DNA of 20,931 bases from Spirochaetales bacterium. GTDB taxonomy: Bacteria; Spirochaetota; Spirochaetia; Sphaerochaetales; Sphaerochaetaceae. Shown here piece by piece: positions 12,942 through 20,789 of this stretch. The position numbers and the translations under genes are program-made. Every line of letters starts with the position of its first letter. Position 1 is the stretch's first letter. The stretch spans positions 1-20,931 of the forward strand of contig JAQYFM010000053.1 in the NCBI GenBank assembly GCA_028723145.1, written 5' to 3'. The notes below the pieces were generated by a model. That model had not been told where the DNA came from. It saw only the letters and a program-made list of their open reading frames with translations, and made no database searches.

Positions 12942-14513
12942 TTAATACCTACTAAGGATAGGAAGGATTTTATCCTTACCACAAGTCTTAATAAAACCAG
13001 CAAGCTTAGGTCCTCTTTCTTTACCAATTAATACACGGTAAACAAGGGAGAAGAAAGCACTACTTTCTAAACTACCTGCCTCTGCAGCACTGTAAAGATA
13101 ATTTGAGAACTCCTTTTCTGTTTTACCATCAAGGTTTTCTTCAACAGCCTTAGCTAAAGCTTTTAAAGCTGCTCTTTCATTATCATTTACTTCAACAAGA
13201 GGTGTATCAGCATTACTTAAAGACCATCTGAACTCCTCCGGAGCAAAGGTTGTAATCCAAGCCCAAGCACAAGACATTCTAACCTTTAATCTCTCTTTTT
13301 GGCTTGGTGTGATATCTGTTAAAGTTGCAAGAACAGCATCCTTATCACCGCCATGGATTTGTAATAGGTTACAAAGATGTCTAAATGGAATTTGATAGCT
13401 TGGCTCTGTTGGAACTTCACCAACTTGAGAAAGTTCATAAATTCTCTTTTCCTTTGCCTTTCTCTTCTCATTTACATCCAATAGACCAAAATAAATTCTT
13501 TCACAGTTATCATAGTCTTCATAGATCTTTAATACATCAAGGTCAAATGAGATTGCAAACTCTGTATTTGGTCTTGTTGAAACAAATAGGTAACGACAAA
13601 TTTCTGGAGTATAAACCTCAAGTACATCATAAAGAGAAATAACTTCACCTGATGAAGAACTAATCTTTCCACCACGACCTTTAATTGAGATAAAGTCATA
13701 TTGGAAGGAAACAGGAGCTTCTCCACCAAAAAGCTTAACAATCTTTTTAGATGTATCAAATGAACCGCCCTCTGAGTGGTGGTCCTTACCAGCTGGCTCG
13801 AAATCAACACCTTCACGTGCCCATCTCATTGGCCAGTCAATACGCCATGGAAGCTTTGCATATGGAGTTGTTCTTAAATCAATAGTCTCTTCTTGTCCAG
13901 TTGAATCATCACGATAAGTAATACCCCATTCACCGTCCCATCCTAAGATAGTAGTAGTATCTTTATCAGTGAAAGAGCTGAAAACAGAAATTGGCCACCA
14001 AGACTCTGGAAGAGGCTCTGTTCTATACTCATCCAATATTGCTTTAATTTCACTTCTCTTTTCTAAAGCTTTTCTCATGCCTTCTGCATACATGCTAGAG
14101 CGATATCTTTCAGCTTGATAAAGGTATTCAGGATTAACACCAACGGTTGGAAGAATCTTTTCGACATCAAGCTCGTTGCCTCTTGCATAGTTATCAGCTC
14201 TGCCAGTTGTATCAGGGACTAATGTAATAGGCTTTCTAAGATATGTCTCTAAGAGCTCAGGATTAGGCATATTCTTAGGAACCTTTCTAAATACATCATA
14301 ATCATCCCAAGAATAGATAAATCTTACATTCTTACCTTTAGCTCTTAATGCTCTAACAATTAACTCTACAGAAATAATCTCTCTAAAGTTACCAATATGT
14401 ACAGTTCCTGAAGGTGTGATACCACTTGCACAAGTATAAACTTCTTTATCACCCTTCTCTCTTATAATCTTGTCGGCATATATATCTGCCCAATGGTTTT
14501 GTATATCACTCAT
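12942..14513 (-). CDS. lysS: Lysyl-tRNA synthetase, class I
   Basis: Charges tRNA-Lys. 523 residues of the class I (archaeal-type, also called LysK) enzyme, not the class II LysRS of most bacteria. Signatures are HIGNF (39-43) in the Rossmann fold and GGKISSSSGE (281-290), the KMSKS loop with Ile replacing Met. The alpha-helix-cage C-terminal region is complete. Class I LysRS is characteristic of spirochaetes, some alphaproteobacteria and archaea and is the strongest taxonomic clue here. The start is ATG 14513, eight bases after the minus-strand hexamer GATAAT and without a ribosome binding site. It is the first gene of a putative operon with a flavin reductase, a small unknown protein and an alarmone synthetase. 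Confidence 0.96.
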   Translation of the reverse strand: MSDIQNHWADIYADKIIREKGDKEVYTCASGITPSGTVHIGNFREIISVELIVRALRAKGKNVRFIYSWDDYDVFRKVPKNMPNPELLETYLRKPITLVPDTTGRADNYARGNELDVEKILPTVGVNPEYLYQAERYRSSMYAEGMRKALEKRSEIKAILDEYRTEPLPESWWPISVFSSFTDKDTTTILGWDGEWGITYRDDSTGQEETIDLRTTPYAKLPWRIDWPMRWAREGVDFEPAGKDHHSEGGSFDTSKKIVKLFGGEAPVSFQYDFISIKGRGGKISSSSGEVISLYDVLEVYTPEICRYLFVSTRPNTEFAISFDLDVLKIYEDYDNCERIYFGLLDVNEKRKAKEKRIYELSQVGEVPTEPSYQIPFRHLCNLLQIHGGDKDAVLATLTDITPSQKERLKVRMSCAWAWITTFAPEEFRWSLSNADTPLVEVNDNERAALKALAKAVEENLDGKTEKEFSNYLYSAAEAGSLESSAFFSLVYRVLIGKERGPKLAGFIKTCGKDKILPILSRY

Positions 14514-14516
14514 AGC

Positions 14517-14528
14517 CGATAATTATCG
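14517..14528. promoter_or_regulatory. Palindrome over the lysS -10 region
   Basis: Perfect 12-base palindrome CGATAATTATCG. On the minus strand it contains GATAAT (14522-14527) preceded by TGC, an extended -10, eight bases before the lysS ATG. The symmetry could be an operator or simply an AT-rich promoter. Confidence 0.35.
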
Positions 14529-14563
14529 CATAAAAGCTAATTTATTACCACTGCTGAAAAGAC

Positions 14564-14592
14564 TTTATAATTTGTTAAACCTGATATATATT
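14564..14592 (+). promoter_or_regulatory. Candidate promoter for the RlpA-like gene
   Basis: TTTATA (14564-14569), 17-base spacer, TATATT (14587-14592), then six bases to ATG 14599. This geometry again predicts a leaderless message; no ribosome binding site precedes the ATG. An alternative -10, TATAAT at 14566-14571, would give a leader of about 20 bases, also without a ribosome binding site. Confidence 0.4.
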
Positions 14593-14598
14593 TAGCTC

Positions 14599-15210
14599 AT
14601 GAAAAAGCTTACATTAATTATTCTATTACTAACTATCACATCTTCACTTTTTGCCCAAAGTGGGGTAGCTTCCTGGTACACAGCAGATAAAAAAAATGCC
14701 CTAACTGCTAATGGTGAAGTCTTCGATAACAATGCATTAACTGCAGCACATAAAACTCTAACATTTGGTTCAATTGTAAGAGTTAGCCATGAAGATAAGT
14801 TTGTTGATGTAAAAATTAACGATAGAGGTCCATATGTTGAAGGTCGTACAATTGACTTAACTCCAAGAGCAGCTAAAGAACTTGGAATATATGATAAAGG
14901 TGTTGCTGAAGTAAATATTGAGGTTTTAAGCGAACCAGAAGTACCTGAAACAAAGTATTTAAAAGGCGAAGAGACTGGTTGGTATACTCTTCAAATAGGG
15001 TCATACACAAATACTAAAAATGCATATGATGTATACTCAAAAATAAAAGAAGCAGGGCTTAAGCCTTCAATTGAGATAGTTGGACAGGGGTTAGTTAGAA
15101 TAAGTGTAAAATATGTTCAGTCTTATAAACTTGAAAGTGTTATGAAAACACTTTCAGAAATAGGAATTACAGAGCCTCTAATAAAAGGCGAAGCTAACCC
15201 TTATAATTAA
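14599..15210 (+). CDS. rlpA: RlpA-like septal protein (DPBB and SPOR domains)
   Basis: 203 residues. A signal peptide of about 19 residues ends at LFAQ/S and has no lipobox Cys, so the protein is probably periplasmic rather than lipid-anchored as in E. coli. A double-psi beta-barrel domain follows directly (SGVASWYTADKKNALTANGE, then KINDRGPYVEGRTIDLTPRAA, with the catalytic-type Asp of NDRGPY and IDLT). A C-terminal SPOR domain (about 125-198, starting GWYTLQIGSY) should bind glycan strands without stem peptides at division sites. Pseudomonas RlpA is a lytic transglycosylase on such naked glycans; activity here is inferred. Its own strong terminator follows. Confidence 0.9.
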   Translation: MKKLTLIILLLTITSSLFAQSGVASWYTADKKNALTANGEVFDNNALTAAHKTLTFGSIVRVSHEDKFVDVKINDRGPYVEGRTIDLTPRAAKELGIYDKGVAEVNIEVLSEPEVPETKYLKGEETGWYTLQIGSYTNTKNAYDVYSKIKEAGLKPSIEIVGQGLVRISVKYVQSYKLESVMKTLSEIGITEPLIKGEANPYN

Positions 15211-15215
15211 GATTT

Positions 15216-15250
15216 AAGGAGATACCCAAAACGAGCATCTCCTTTTTTTT
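15216..15250 (+). terminator. Rho-independent terminator after the RlpA-like gene
   Basis: AAGGAGAT (15216-15223) pairs with ATCTCCTT (15237-15244) across a 13-base loop and is followed by eight T. It protects the convergent beta-barrel gene, which ends at 15253. Confidence 0.85.
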
Positions 15251-15252
15251 GC

Positions 15253-16419
15253 TTAGAAATCTAGGAAGAAGGTGAAGTTACCAACAACTCTCTTTTCACC
15301 ATCAGTAAACTTATTACCTGAGAATAAATATGATACTTGGTAACCAAGATCGATGAAGTCAAAGAATGATACAGTAACTTGTACACCTGTACTCATTAAG
15401 AAGTTAGATCCATCATATTGTGTGTTAAAATATTTACCACAGCCATAACCTACATCAAAGAATAAATTAGCTCTTGGAAATATACCCTTAACACCAAGGT
15501 TTGGACCTGCGAATCTAATATCGAAGTTATTAACAGCACTAAATTGAGTATTGTATGTCCAAGTATTAAAGCCTCTTACCTTTCTACCAAGTGATACAGG
15601 ACCTTGAGCAAAGACTGGAACCTTACTTCCATCTGTCCAGTTCACATTTGCTCTATCAACTAGAGTAATAGTAAAGAGGTCGCTACCATTTTCAGCATAT
15701 TCAAAGATAGTCTTTGCACCAACTGCATTTAGTGTAAGAGAGTAGAAATCTGCTTCTCCTGAAAGTATATGGTTCAATGCTCCTGGTGCCCACTTGATAT
15801 CAGCCTTTGCAACAAAACCATCAGATTTAGTCATTTTATCATCCATCATATCAAGCTTAGCTTGGAAGTTAACCATATTAGCAAGCATCATATGGTCACC
15901 CTTTAAATCAGGATAAATTGATCCCTGGTAATTAGAACTCTCAAGATATGAATTAAGACTCTTAATCTCAGAAGTATTATTATTTTTTCTTAATTTACCC
16001 TTAACCATGCTATCGACGTTTGCTTCAAGCTTACCTTCATAGCTTAAAGTTAAAGAAACTAAATCTTTACCTGCAACAGGGCTTGTACCAAAACCTTGAA
16101 CAAATCTTAAAACTAAATCAGTTTGTAAAACATCATATACAATTGGATCTTCATCAATAACTTTTCCAGTATATTTATCCTGCCATACCTTTCTTTGGTT
16201 ATAACCAAATCCAAGCAATAACTGAATTTCGCTAACATCGCCTTCTCTTAATTCAAAACCTCTGTAGCCAACACCACTTAAAAGATAGGAAGGAGCAAAT
16301 CCCATCAATATTTCAGGGTGCTGTCCAAGGTCTCCAAATACAAATCTTAAAGGAGCTGAGAAAGCTGAAGTAATTACTAGAGCAAAGATAACTAATGTTA
16401 ATAATATCTTTTTTAACAT
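15253..16419 (-). CDS. Secreted outer-membrane beta-barrel protein, unknown function
   Basis: 388 residues. An N-terminal signal peptide (MLKKILLTLVIFALVITSAFS) has cleavage predicted after FSA and no lipobox. The rest is a string of alternating hydrophobic strands with aromatic girdles and few Cys. It ends in TFFLDF, a C-terminal Phe as recognised by the Bam machinery. No named family is recognised; size and composition suggest a barrel of roughly 14-18 strands, as in spirochaete outer-membrane proteins. The start follows a clear GGAGG. It is monocistronic between the RlpA terminator and the tRNA, and no terminator is evident on its own strand. Confidence 0.8.
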   Translation of the reverse strand: MLKKILLTLVIFALVITSAFSAPLRFVFGDLGQHPEILMGFAPSYLLSGVGYRGFELREGDVSEIQLLLGFGYNQRKVWQDKYTGKVIDEDPIVYDVLQTDLVLRFVQGFGTSPVAGKDLVSLTLSYEGKLEANVDSMVKGKLRKNNNTSEIKSLNSYLESSNYQGSIYPDLKGDHMMLANMVNFQAKLDMMDDKMTKSDGFVAKADIKWAPGALNHILSGEADFYSLTLNAVGAKTIFEYAENGSDLFTITLVDRANVNWTDGSKVPVFAQGPVSLGRKVRGFNTWTYNTQFSAVNNFDIRFAGPNLGVKGIFPRANLFFDVGYGCGKYFNTQYDGSNFLMSTGVQVTVSFFDFIDLGYQVSYLFSGNKFTDGEKRVVGNFTFFLDF

Positions 16420-16467
16420 GTAAATAGCCTCCGTTATTTTAACAATAATATCATCAAATAATCCTAC

Positions 16468-16496
16468 TTGAAAATAATAAAAATGCTTGCTATATT
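16468..16496 (+). promoter_or_regulatory. Promoter of the tRNA gene
   Basis: TTGAAA (16468-16473), 17-base spacer, TATATT (16491-16496). Transcription would begin about 2-4 bases before the mature 5' end at 16506. Confidence 0.65.
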
Positions 16497-16505
16497 ATCA
16501 AACAC

Positions 16506-16578
16506 GGGCCTATAGCTCAGTGGTTAGAGCTGCGGACTCATAACCCGTAGGTCGGTGGTTCAAATCCACCTGGGCCCA
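16506..16578 (+). tRNA. tRNA with CAU anticodon, probably tRNA-Ile2 (lysidine type)
   Basis: A complete 73-base cloverleaf. The acceptor stem is GGGCCTA/TGGGCCC with discriminator A and no encoded CCA. The D stem is GCTC/GAGC, the anticodon loop CTCATAA (anticodon 16539-16541), and the T stem GGTGG/CCACC with loop TTCAAAT. The anticodon CAT would be labelled Met by default. However, the stem pairs C4-G69 and C5-G68 are the known TilS recognition pairs. The body (GCTCAGTGGTTAGAGC, ACTCATAA, GGTCG-TGGTTCAA) also closely resembles E. coli tRNA-Ile2, and the acceptor stem resembles Bacillus tRNA-Ile. It is therefore likely to become lysidine-modified and read AUA. It is not an initiator, since position 1 pairs with 72. 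Confidence 0.93.
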
Positions 16579-16579
16579 T

Positions 16580-16606
16580 AAGCACCTCACTTTGAGGTGC
16601 TTTTCT
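16580..16606 (+). terminator. tRNA terminator overlapping the end of the MFS gene
   Basis: Perfect 10-bp stem AAGCACCTCA (16580-16589) / TGAGGTGCTT (16593-16602) with a three-base loop and a T-rich tail. Its arms are also the last codons and stop of the minus-strand transporter gene ending at 16587. Confidence 0.85.
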
Positions 16607-17771
16607 TTTTCCTTAATGCATAAGCTGTGCACTGTGAAATAATAAAAACAATACCAATTACAGCAATAACTATAAGAACGTTAGTGTATCCTAATTTTTC
16701 ATAAATAGTTCCACCAATTGTAACTCCGATTACCTGGCCAACAGTTAATACACATTCATGTATCATCATTCTCTTTCCCTTATCTATTGCACCTGAAGCT
16801 GCATGGAAGATTGAGAAGTTATAGCATAGTGAGAAAATAACACCAAATAAAAGCATAAATAAGCCAAGTGATAATACAGATGTACTCTTTGCAAAGATAA
16901 ATAAAAGAGCAACAAAGATAGCTTCTGCACCAATTATGTATTTAAACTTAAATTGCCACCATGAAACAGATCCAAAGTAGATAAATGCAAAACAGGTTGC
17001 AATACCTCTAATTAGTAGCAATAGTCCATTTGTACTCTCACTTATGGTTAATACTTCCTTTGTATAAAGAGGGAAGATATTAAGAACAACAGATAGAGCA
17101 CTATAAACTAAGAATACTGCAATATATGAATCAAAACGAAGTGGAGTACTATGGTCCTCACTGCTATCAGCACTCTTTATCACATCAGCTTCTGGTTTTA
17201 TTGCTCTAATCTCCTTATTTAGCGATAAAGCTACAATTAAAAGAAAGATAACAAAGAAAATAATAGCACCACCAAGTAAGCCCAAAGAAGGTGTAACAAT
17301 TACTAGCATTGAGGCTAAATATGGGCTTATTCCAGTACCAAAGCTCCATGAAAAGTTAAATGAACTAGTTAGCTTGTTTAGTTCAGCTCCTTCACTTCCT
17401 CTTGTGATCCAAGCTTCCATTTGTGGCCATAGCATACTCATTGTAAAACCATAGAAAACTAGAAATAAAAATACCAATGGTATCGAGTTTGTAAATGAAA
17501 TGGCAATAACTGAAAGAGCCATTCCAATTACAGATAAGCTAACCATTATTCTTGGAGGAAAATGTTGATAGATTTTTGAACATAGTAAGCAAGATACTAA
17601 GTACACACTAGTGTATGTGCTTGCTGCATATGCTATAGTCCCTGCTGAGGCATTTAGTGTGTATCTTAAATAATATACAAGTGCAAGATTTACCATTGAA
17701 ATTGCACATTGACCTAAAAAGGAAGCTATATTTAGCCCCCAAAATTGTATTTTTTTACTTCTTTGATCCAT
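16587..17771 (-). CDS. Major facilitator superfamily transporter
   Basis: 394 residues with about twelve hydrophobic membrane helices in two groups of six, separated by a charged cytoplasmic loop (about residues 185-210, NKEIRAIKPEADVIKSADSS). The N-terminal half has the helix 4/5 region FYGFTMSMLWPQMEAWI, common in MFS proteins of unknown substrate. The C-terminus is basic (LRKKKSTSK). The substrate cannot be predicted; sugar or drug export are both possible. The start at ATG 17771 has no ribosome binding site. It is divergent from the glycosyltransferase gene (85 bases between starts). The stop codon lies in the hairpin of the tRNA terminator. Confidence 0.88.
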   Translation of the reverse strand: MDQRSKKIQFWGLNIASFLGQCAISMVNLALVYYLRYTLNASAGTIAYAASTYTSVYLVSCLLCSKIYQHFPPRIMVSLSVIGMALSVIAISFTNSIPLVFLFLVFYGFTMSMLWPQMEAWITRGSEGAELNKLTSSFNFSWSFGTGISPYLASMLVIVTPSLGLLGGAIIFFVIFLLIVALSLNKEIRAIKPEADVIKSADSSEDHSTPLRFDSYIAVFLVYSALSVVLNIFPLYTKEVLTISESTNGLLLLIRGIATCFAFIYFGSVSWWQFKFKYIIGAEAIFVALLFIFAKSTSVLSLGLFMLLFGVIFSLCYNFSIFHAASGAIDKGKRMMIHECVLTVGQVIGVTIGGTIYEKLGYTNVLIVIAVIGIVFIISQCTAYALRKKKSTSK

Positions 17772-17821
17772 AATTTTTAGATGATATTACACTAGTGATA
17801 AAATAAACAATAAGAGAAAGC

Positions 17822-17850
17822 TTGAATTTTTATTAACCAAAGTCGATAAT
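17822..17850 (+). promoter_or_regulatory. Promoter of the glycosyltransferase gene
   Basis: TTGAAT (17822-17827), 17-base spacer, GATAAT (17845-17850), then exactly six bases to ATG 17857. The usual start point of transcription therefore falls on the A of the start codon; there is no ribosome binding site. Confidence 0.55.
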
Positions 17851-17856
17851 TACTAT

Positions 17857-19074
17857 ATGAGAGTTTTGTTAGCAGTTGATAAATACTACCCAGCAATTAA
17901 CGGGGTAATTACATCAGTAAAAAATCTTAAGGAAGCCCTAGAAAGGAAAGGGCATGAAGTAAAAGTATTAACACTCTCTGAATCTGCATCAACTCATATT
18001 AAGGACAATGTAATATACATTGGTTCAATGAGTGTTGATAAAATATATCCAGATATCCGTATCAAGCATCCTGTTATGAGAAAGTATATTCAAGAGCTAA
18101 TTGAGTGGAAGCCTGATGTTATTCACACTAATACAGAGTTCTCAACCTACAAGCTTGCTAAGGACATCTCAAGAAAGACTGGTGCCCCTATGGTGCACAC
18201 CTACCATACAGATTATGAAGATTACGTACACTATATAGCACTAAGTAAAAAGGTAGGTAAACCAATTGTTAAAGCATACATTAAGCATGTTACATCTTAT
18301 ATGCAGGAGATAATTGCACCTACTCAAAAGACAAAACTCCAACTTGAAGGCTATAACATTAGAAATAAAATAACTGTTATTCCAACAGGACTTGATTTAT
18401 CAAAATACAATAAAGAGTATACAGCTGAAGATATTGAAAAGCTTAGAACTAAGCATAATCTAAAAAAGGATGTTGCCACACTTATTTTTGTCGGAAGGCT
18501 TGGTAAGGAAAAGAATCTCCTTGAAATAATTAATTATCTTTCAGACTATCGTTTGTATGATTATCAATTCTTAATCATTGGAGATGGTCCAGATAGAAAA
18601 ACAATAGAACAGCAAATTGCTACCACAGGATTATCAAATAAGACTGTCTTTACAGGAATGGTAAGTCAAGATGATATAGCACTCTACTATCGCCTTGGCT
18701 CCCTATTTGTTTCTGCGAGCCAAAGTGAAACTCAAGGATTAACCTATATTGAAGCACTTACAAGTGGTCTTCCTCTTCTTTGTAAAAAAGATGACTGCTT
18801 AGATAATGTATTAATTGAGGGTGAAACAGGATGGTCATTTAACAATGAAAAAGAATTTAAGGACCACCTTACATTCTTCCTAACAAACCCTGATAAAGCA
18901 AAAGAAATGAGTAAAAAAGCTCGTGAATTTGCTATTTCATCTTTTAGCTCTGATAGTTTTGCCGATAAGGTATTATCCATTTATCAAGAAGCAATTAATA
19001 ATAACTACCCTAAAAAAAGAGGCATGATAAAAACTGCTTACCATGCCCTACTCGATCGTCTTCCATTAGTCTAA
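17857..19074 (+). CDS. GT4-family glycosyltransferase (glycolipid type)
   Basis: 405 residues with the GT-B fold of family GT4. The N-terminal Rossmann half opens with VDKYYPAINGVITSVKNLKEAL (7-28), the glycine-containing acceptor-side loop. It is followed by HTNTEFSTYKLA and HTYHTDYEDYVHY, which are typical of diacylglycerol glucosyltransferases and PimA-like enzymes. The C-terminal nucleotide-sugar half has TLIFVGRLGKEKN (P-loop-like region), LIIGDGPD, and the E-x7-E motif in SETQGLTYIEAL. It probably transfers a hexose from a nucleotide sugar to a membrane lipid such as diacylglycerol; donor and acceptor are inferred. The C-terminal basic helix (KKRGMIKTAYHALLDRL) could bind membrane. It overlaps the convergent unknown gene by nine bases. 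Confidence 0.9.
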   Translation: MRVLLAVDKYYPAINGVITSVKNLKEALERKGHEVKVLTLSESASTHIKDNVIYIGSMSVDKIYPDIRIKHPVMRKYIQELIEWKPDVIHTNTEFSTYKLAKDISRKTGAPMVHTYHTDYEDYVHYIALSKKVGKPIVKAYIKHVTSYMQEIIAPTQKTKLQLEGYNIRNKITVIPTGLDLSKYNKEYTAEDIEKLRTKHNLKKDVATLIFVGRLGKEKNLLEIINYLSDYRLYDYQFLIIGDGPDRKTIEQQIATTGLSNKTVFTGMVSQDDIALYYRLGSLFVSASQSETQGLTYIEALTSGLPLLCKKDDCLDNVLIEGETGWSFNNEKEFKDHLTFFLTNPDKAKEMSKKAREFAISSFSSDSFADKVLSIYQEAINNNYPKKRGMIKTAYHALLDRLPLV

Positions 19075-19521
19075 TGGAACAACCTCTTCAATGTAGTCGA
19101 TAGAATCGAGGAGTAAATCAAAAAGGAAAGGAAGAATGTATTCTTCTTTTTCCTCTACACTTAATGGTCCATACTCCTCTTTTTGACCACTAGAGTACAT
19201 TACTACCTCTCCAGAAGAATAAAGACCTCTAGTATTATTCTCCTTCTGAAGCTCTCTTAAGCTAACTCCAAGCATTTGACTTAAAGCTCTTAAATCCTGC
19301 TTTTCCACTGAAACAGCAATCTTTGCTTTATCATTAAAAAAAGCAACCAAGGAATGAGCAATAAATACATAATCCTCTCCTGAGGCTGTTTTTACATTTT
19401 TGTAATAATTAATTTTTATATCAGCACATTTAAAACGCTTTACAGGATTTTGACTAACATCAGGAACTGATGAAAAATCCTTTCTTGTTAGCTCAGGTAT
19501 TTTGTGAATGTCTATAATCAT
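19066..19521 (-). CDS. Unknown soluble protein after the YihY gene
   Basis: 151 residues, not recognised. It has no signal peptide, no membrane segment and a single Cys. The N-terminal half has strand-like segments (DIKINYYKNV, EDYVFIAHSLVAFF, KAKIAVSVEK). The middle includes a short helical motif DLRALSQMLGVSLRELQKE that could be a helix-turn-helix-like element but is too short to claim DNA binding. The C-terminus is acidic (EEKEEYILPFLFDLLLDSIDYIEEVVPLD). The start overlaps the stop of the upstream YihY gene (TAATG), so the two are translationally coupled and may work together. It overlaps the glycosyltransferase gene tail to tail. Confidence 0.78.
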   Translation of the reverse strand: MIIDIHKIPELTRKDFSSVPDVSQNPVKRFKCADIKINYYKNVKTASGEDYVFIAHSLVAFFNDKAKIAVSVEKQDLRALSQMLGVSLRELQKENNTRGLYSSGEVVMYSSGQKEEYGPLSVEEKEEYILPFLFDLLLDSIDYIEEVVPLD

Positions 19522-20789
19522 TATATTCTCTCCAGAAGATTATCTAATGTTAGATTATTAAATGAATCAAGTCCTTTTTTCAAAAATTGCTCACTAACTG
19601 CTTCACCAATTGTTTCAATACTCTCTTCATCAAAGGCATATAGTGACTTAACGATGTCCTTAACCAAAATTTGATCAAGAGGTTTTGCAGGAACATAGCA
19701 AATCATACCTTTTTTTGTGCTATTTGTTTCCAATAAAAAACCATCAGAAACAAAGCAAGAAGTAATACTATTAAGTTCCATTTGGTTTATCAAAAGCTTT
19801 CTAATAAGCTGCTTTTGGCTTACTTGTCCTTCTCCATTTCTATATGATGAAGCAACTATCATTATTAAATTAATTCCATCTTGAATTCGCTTAGCAGGGT
19901 CTTCTCCAATTCCCTTTACCTCTGATTTATCAGGTCTAAACTGATAAACATAGGTAAATTCAGCTGCAATCAAAACAGCGTACCAACAAAGATAAAGATA
20001 CAAAAGTAAGAAAAATACAGTTGAAAGCGAACCATAAAGTACTGAAGTATTTACTGATAGTGTTACTACATACTTAAAAGCAGCTGTAATAATAAAGAGC
20101 ATTACTGCTCCAATTAAAGAGCCTAAGAGTGCTGATTTAAATCTTACTTTTAAATTAGGCACATAATAGAATATCGAAAATAAAAATAATACTACTCCAA
20201 AATATGAAAAAATGTTTGATATAAACAATTTAAAACTACTAGGAGTATTTGAGTTATCGACATAGGAAGAAATGTAATTAGTTGCTTTTGTGTTTAAGGC
20301 TAATACAACTGATAAAAAAATTACAGCTAGAATTAGGAATGTAAAAAAGGTTGTAAACCTCTTTAATGTTCCACTTCTAGGAGTTGCCCTAAATAGTCTA
20401 TTAATAACCATGTAAATTTTATTTACAAGTAATATTGTAGTAAAAATAAAAGAAACAAAACCTAAAGCACCAAGTCCCATTCCATTTGTTGTTAATTTTG
20501 AGAGTGCTTCAATAATTTGCTTGCTCATAGCAGCCCCCATTGCTTGATACAATAGTTCAACTAAGATATCAATTAGGGGCTGTAATACACCAAATAGCTG
20601 GACTACAGCAAAAATAAATGTAAAACAAGGTACAAATGCAACAAGGGTTGAATAAACTAAACCAGAAGCAAGGATATCTACATTATCGTTAAATAAGATT
20701 TCGCAGGAACGAACTAGCAAATACCAAACATCTTGAACCCACGAAATAAATCTATCCTTTAGATTAATCTTTGCTTCTTCATTATCCAT
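19521..20789 (-). CDS. YihY/BrkB-family inner-membrane protein
   Basis: 422 residues. The first 290 or so form the YihY/virulence-factor-BrkB domain with about six membrane helices, including the conserved early stretch ILASGLVYSTLVAFVPCFTF and the late ALLGSLIGAVMLF and YGSLSTVFFLLLYLYLCWYAVLIAAEF. The remaining 130 residues are cytoplasmic and soluble, resembling a winged-helix-like extension (QKQLIRKLLINQMELNSIT). The family function is not firmly known; it was once mis-called RNase BN. The start codon overlaps the end of the hydrolase gene by eight bases and the stop overlaps the next start (TAATG), so all three minus-strand genes here form an operon. Confidence 0.9.
   Translation of the reverse strand: MDNEEAKINLKDRFISWVQDVWYLLVRSCEILFNDNVDILASGLVYSTLVAFVPCFTFIFAVVQLFGVLQPLIDILVELLYQAMGAAMSKQIIEALSKLTTNGMGLGALGFVSFIFTTILLVNKIYMVINRLFRATPRSGTLKRFTTFFTFLILAVIFLSVVLALNTKATNYISSYVDNSNTPSSFKLFISNIFSYFGVVLFLFSIFYYVPNLKVRFKSALLGSLIGAVMLFIITAAFKYVVTLSVNTSVLYGSLSTVFFLLLYLYLCWYAVLIAAEFTYVYQFRPDKSEVKGIGEDPAKRIQDGINLIMIVASSYRNGEGQVSQKQLIRKLLINQMELNSITSCFVSDGFLLETNSTKKGMICYVPAKPLDQILVKDIVKSLYAFDEESIETIGEAVSEQFLKKGLDSFNNLTLDNLLERI

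Noticed and set aside
14514..14598. T-box or lysine riboswitch ahead of lysS
   Set aside because: The predicted start of transcription is at or just before the lysS ATG, leaving no room for a structured leader.
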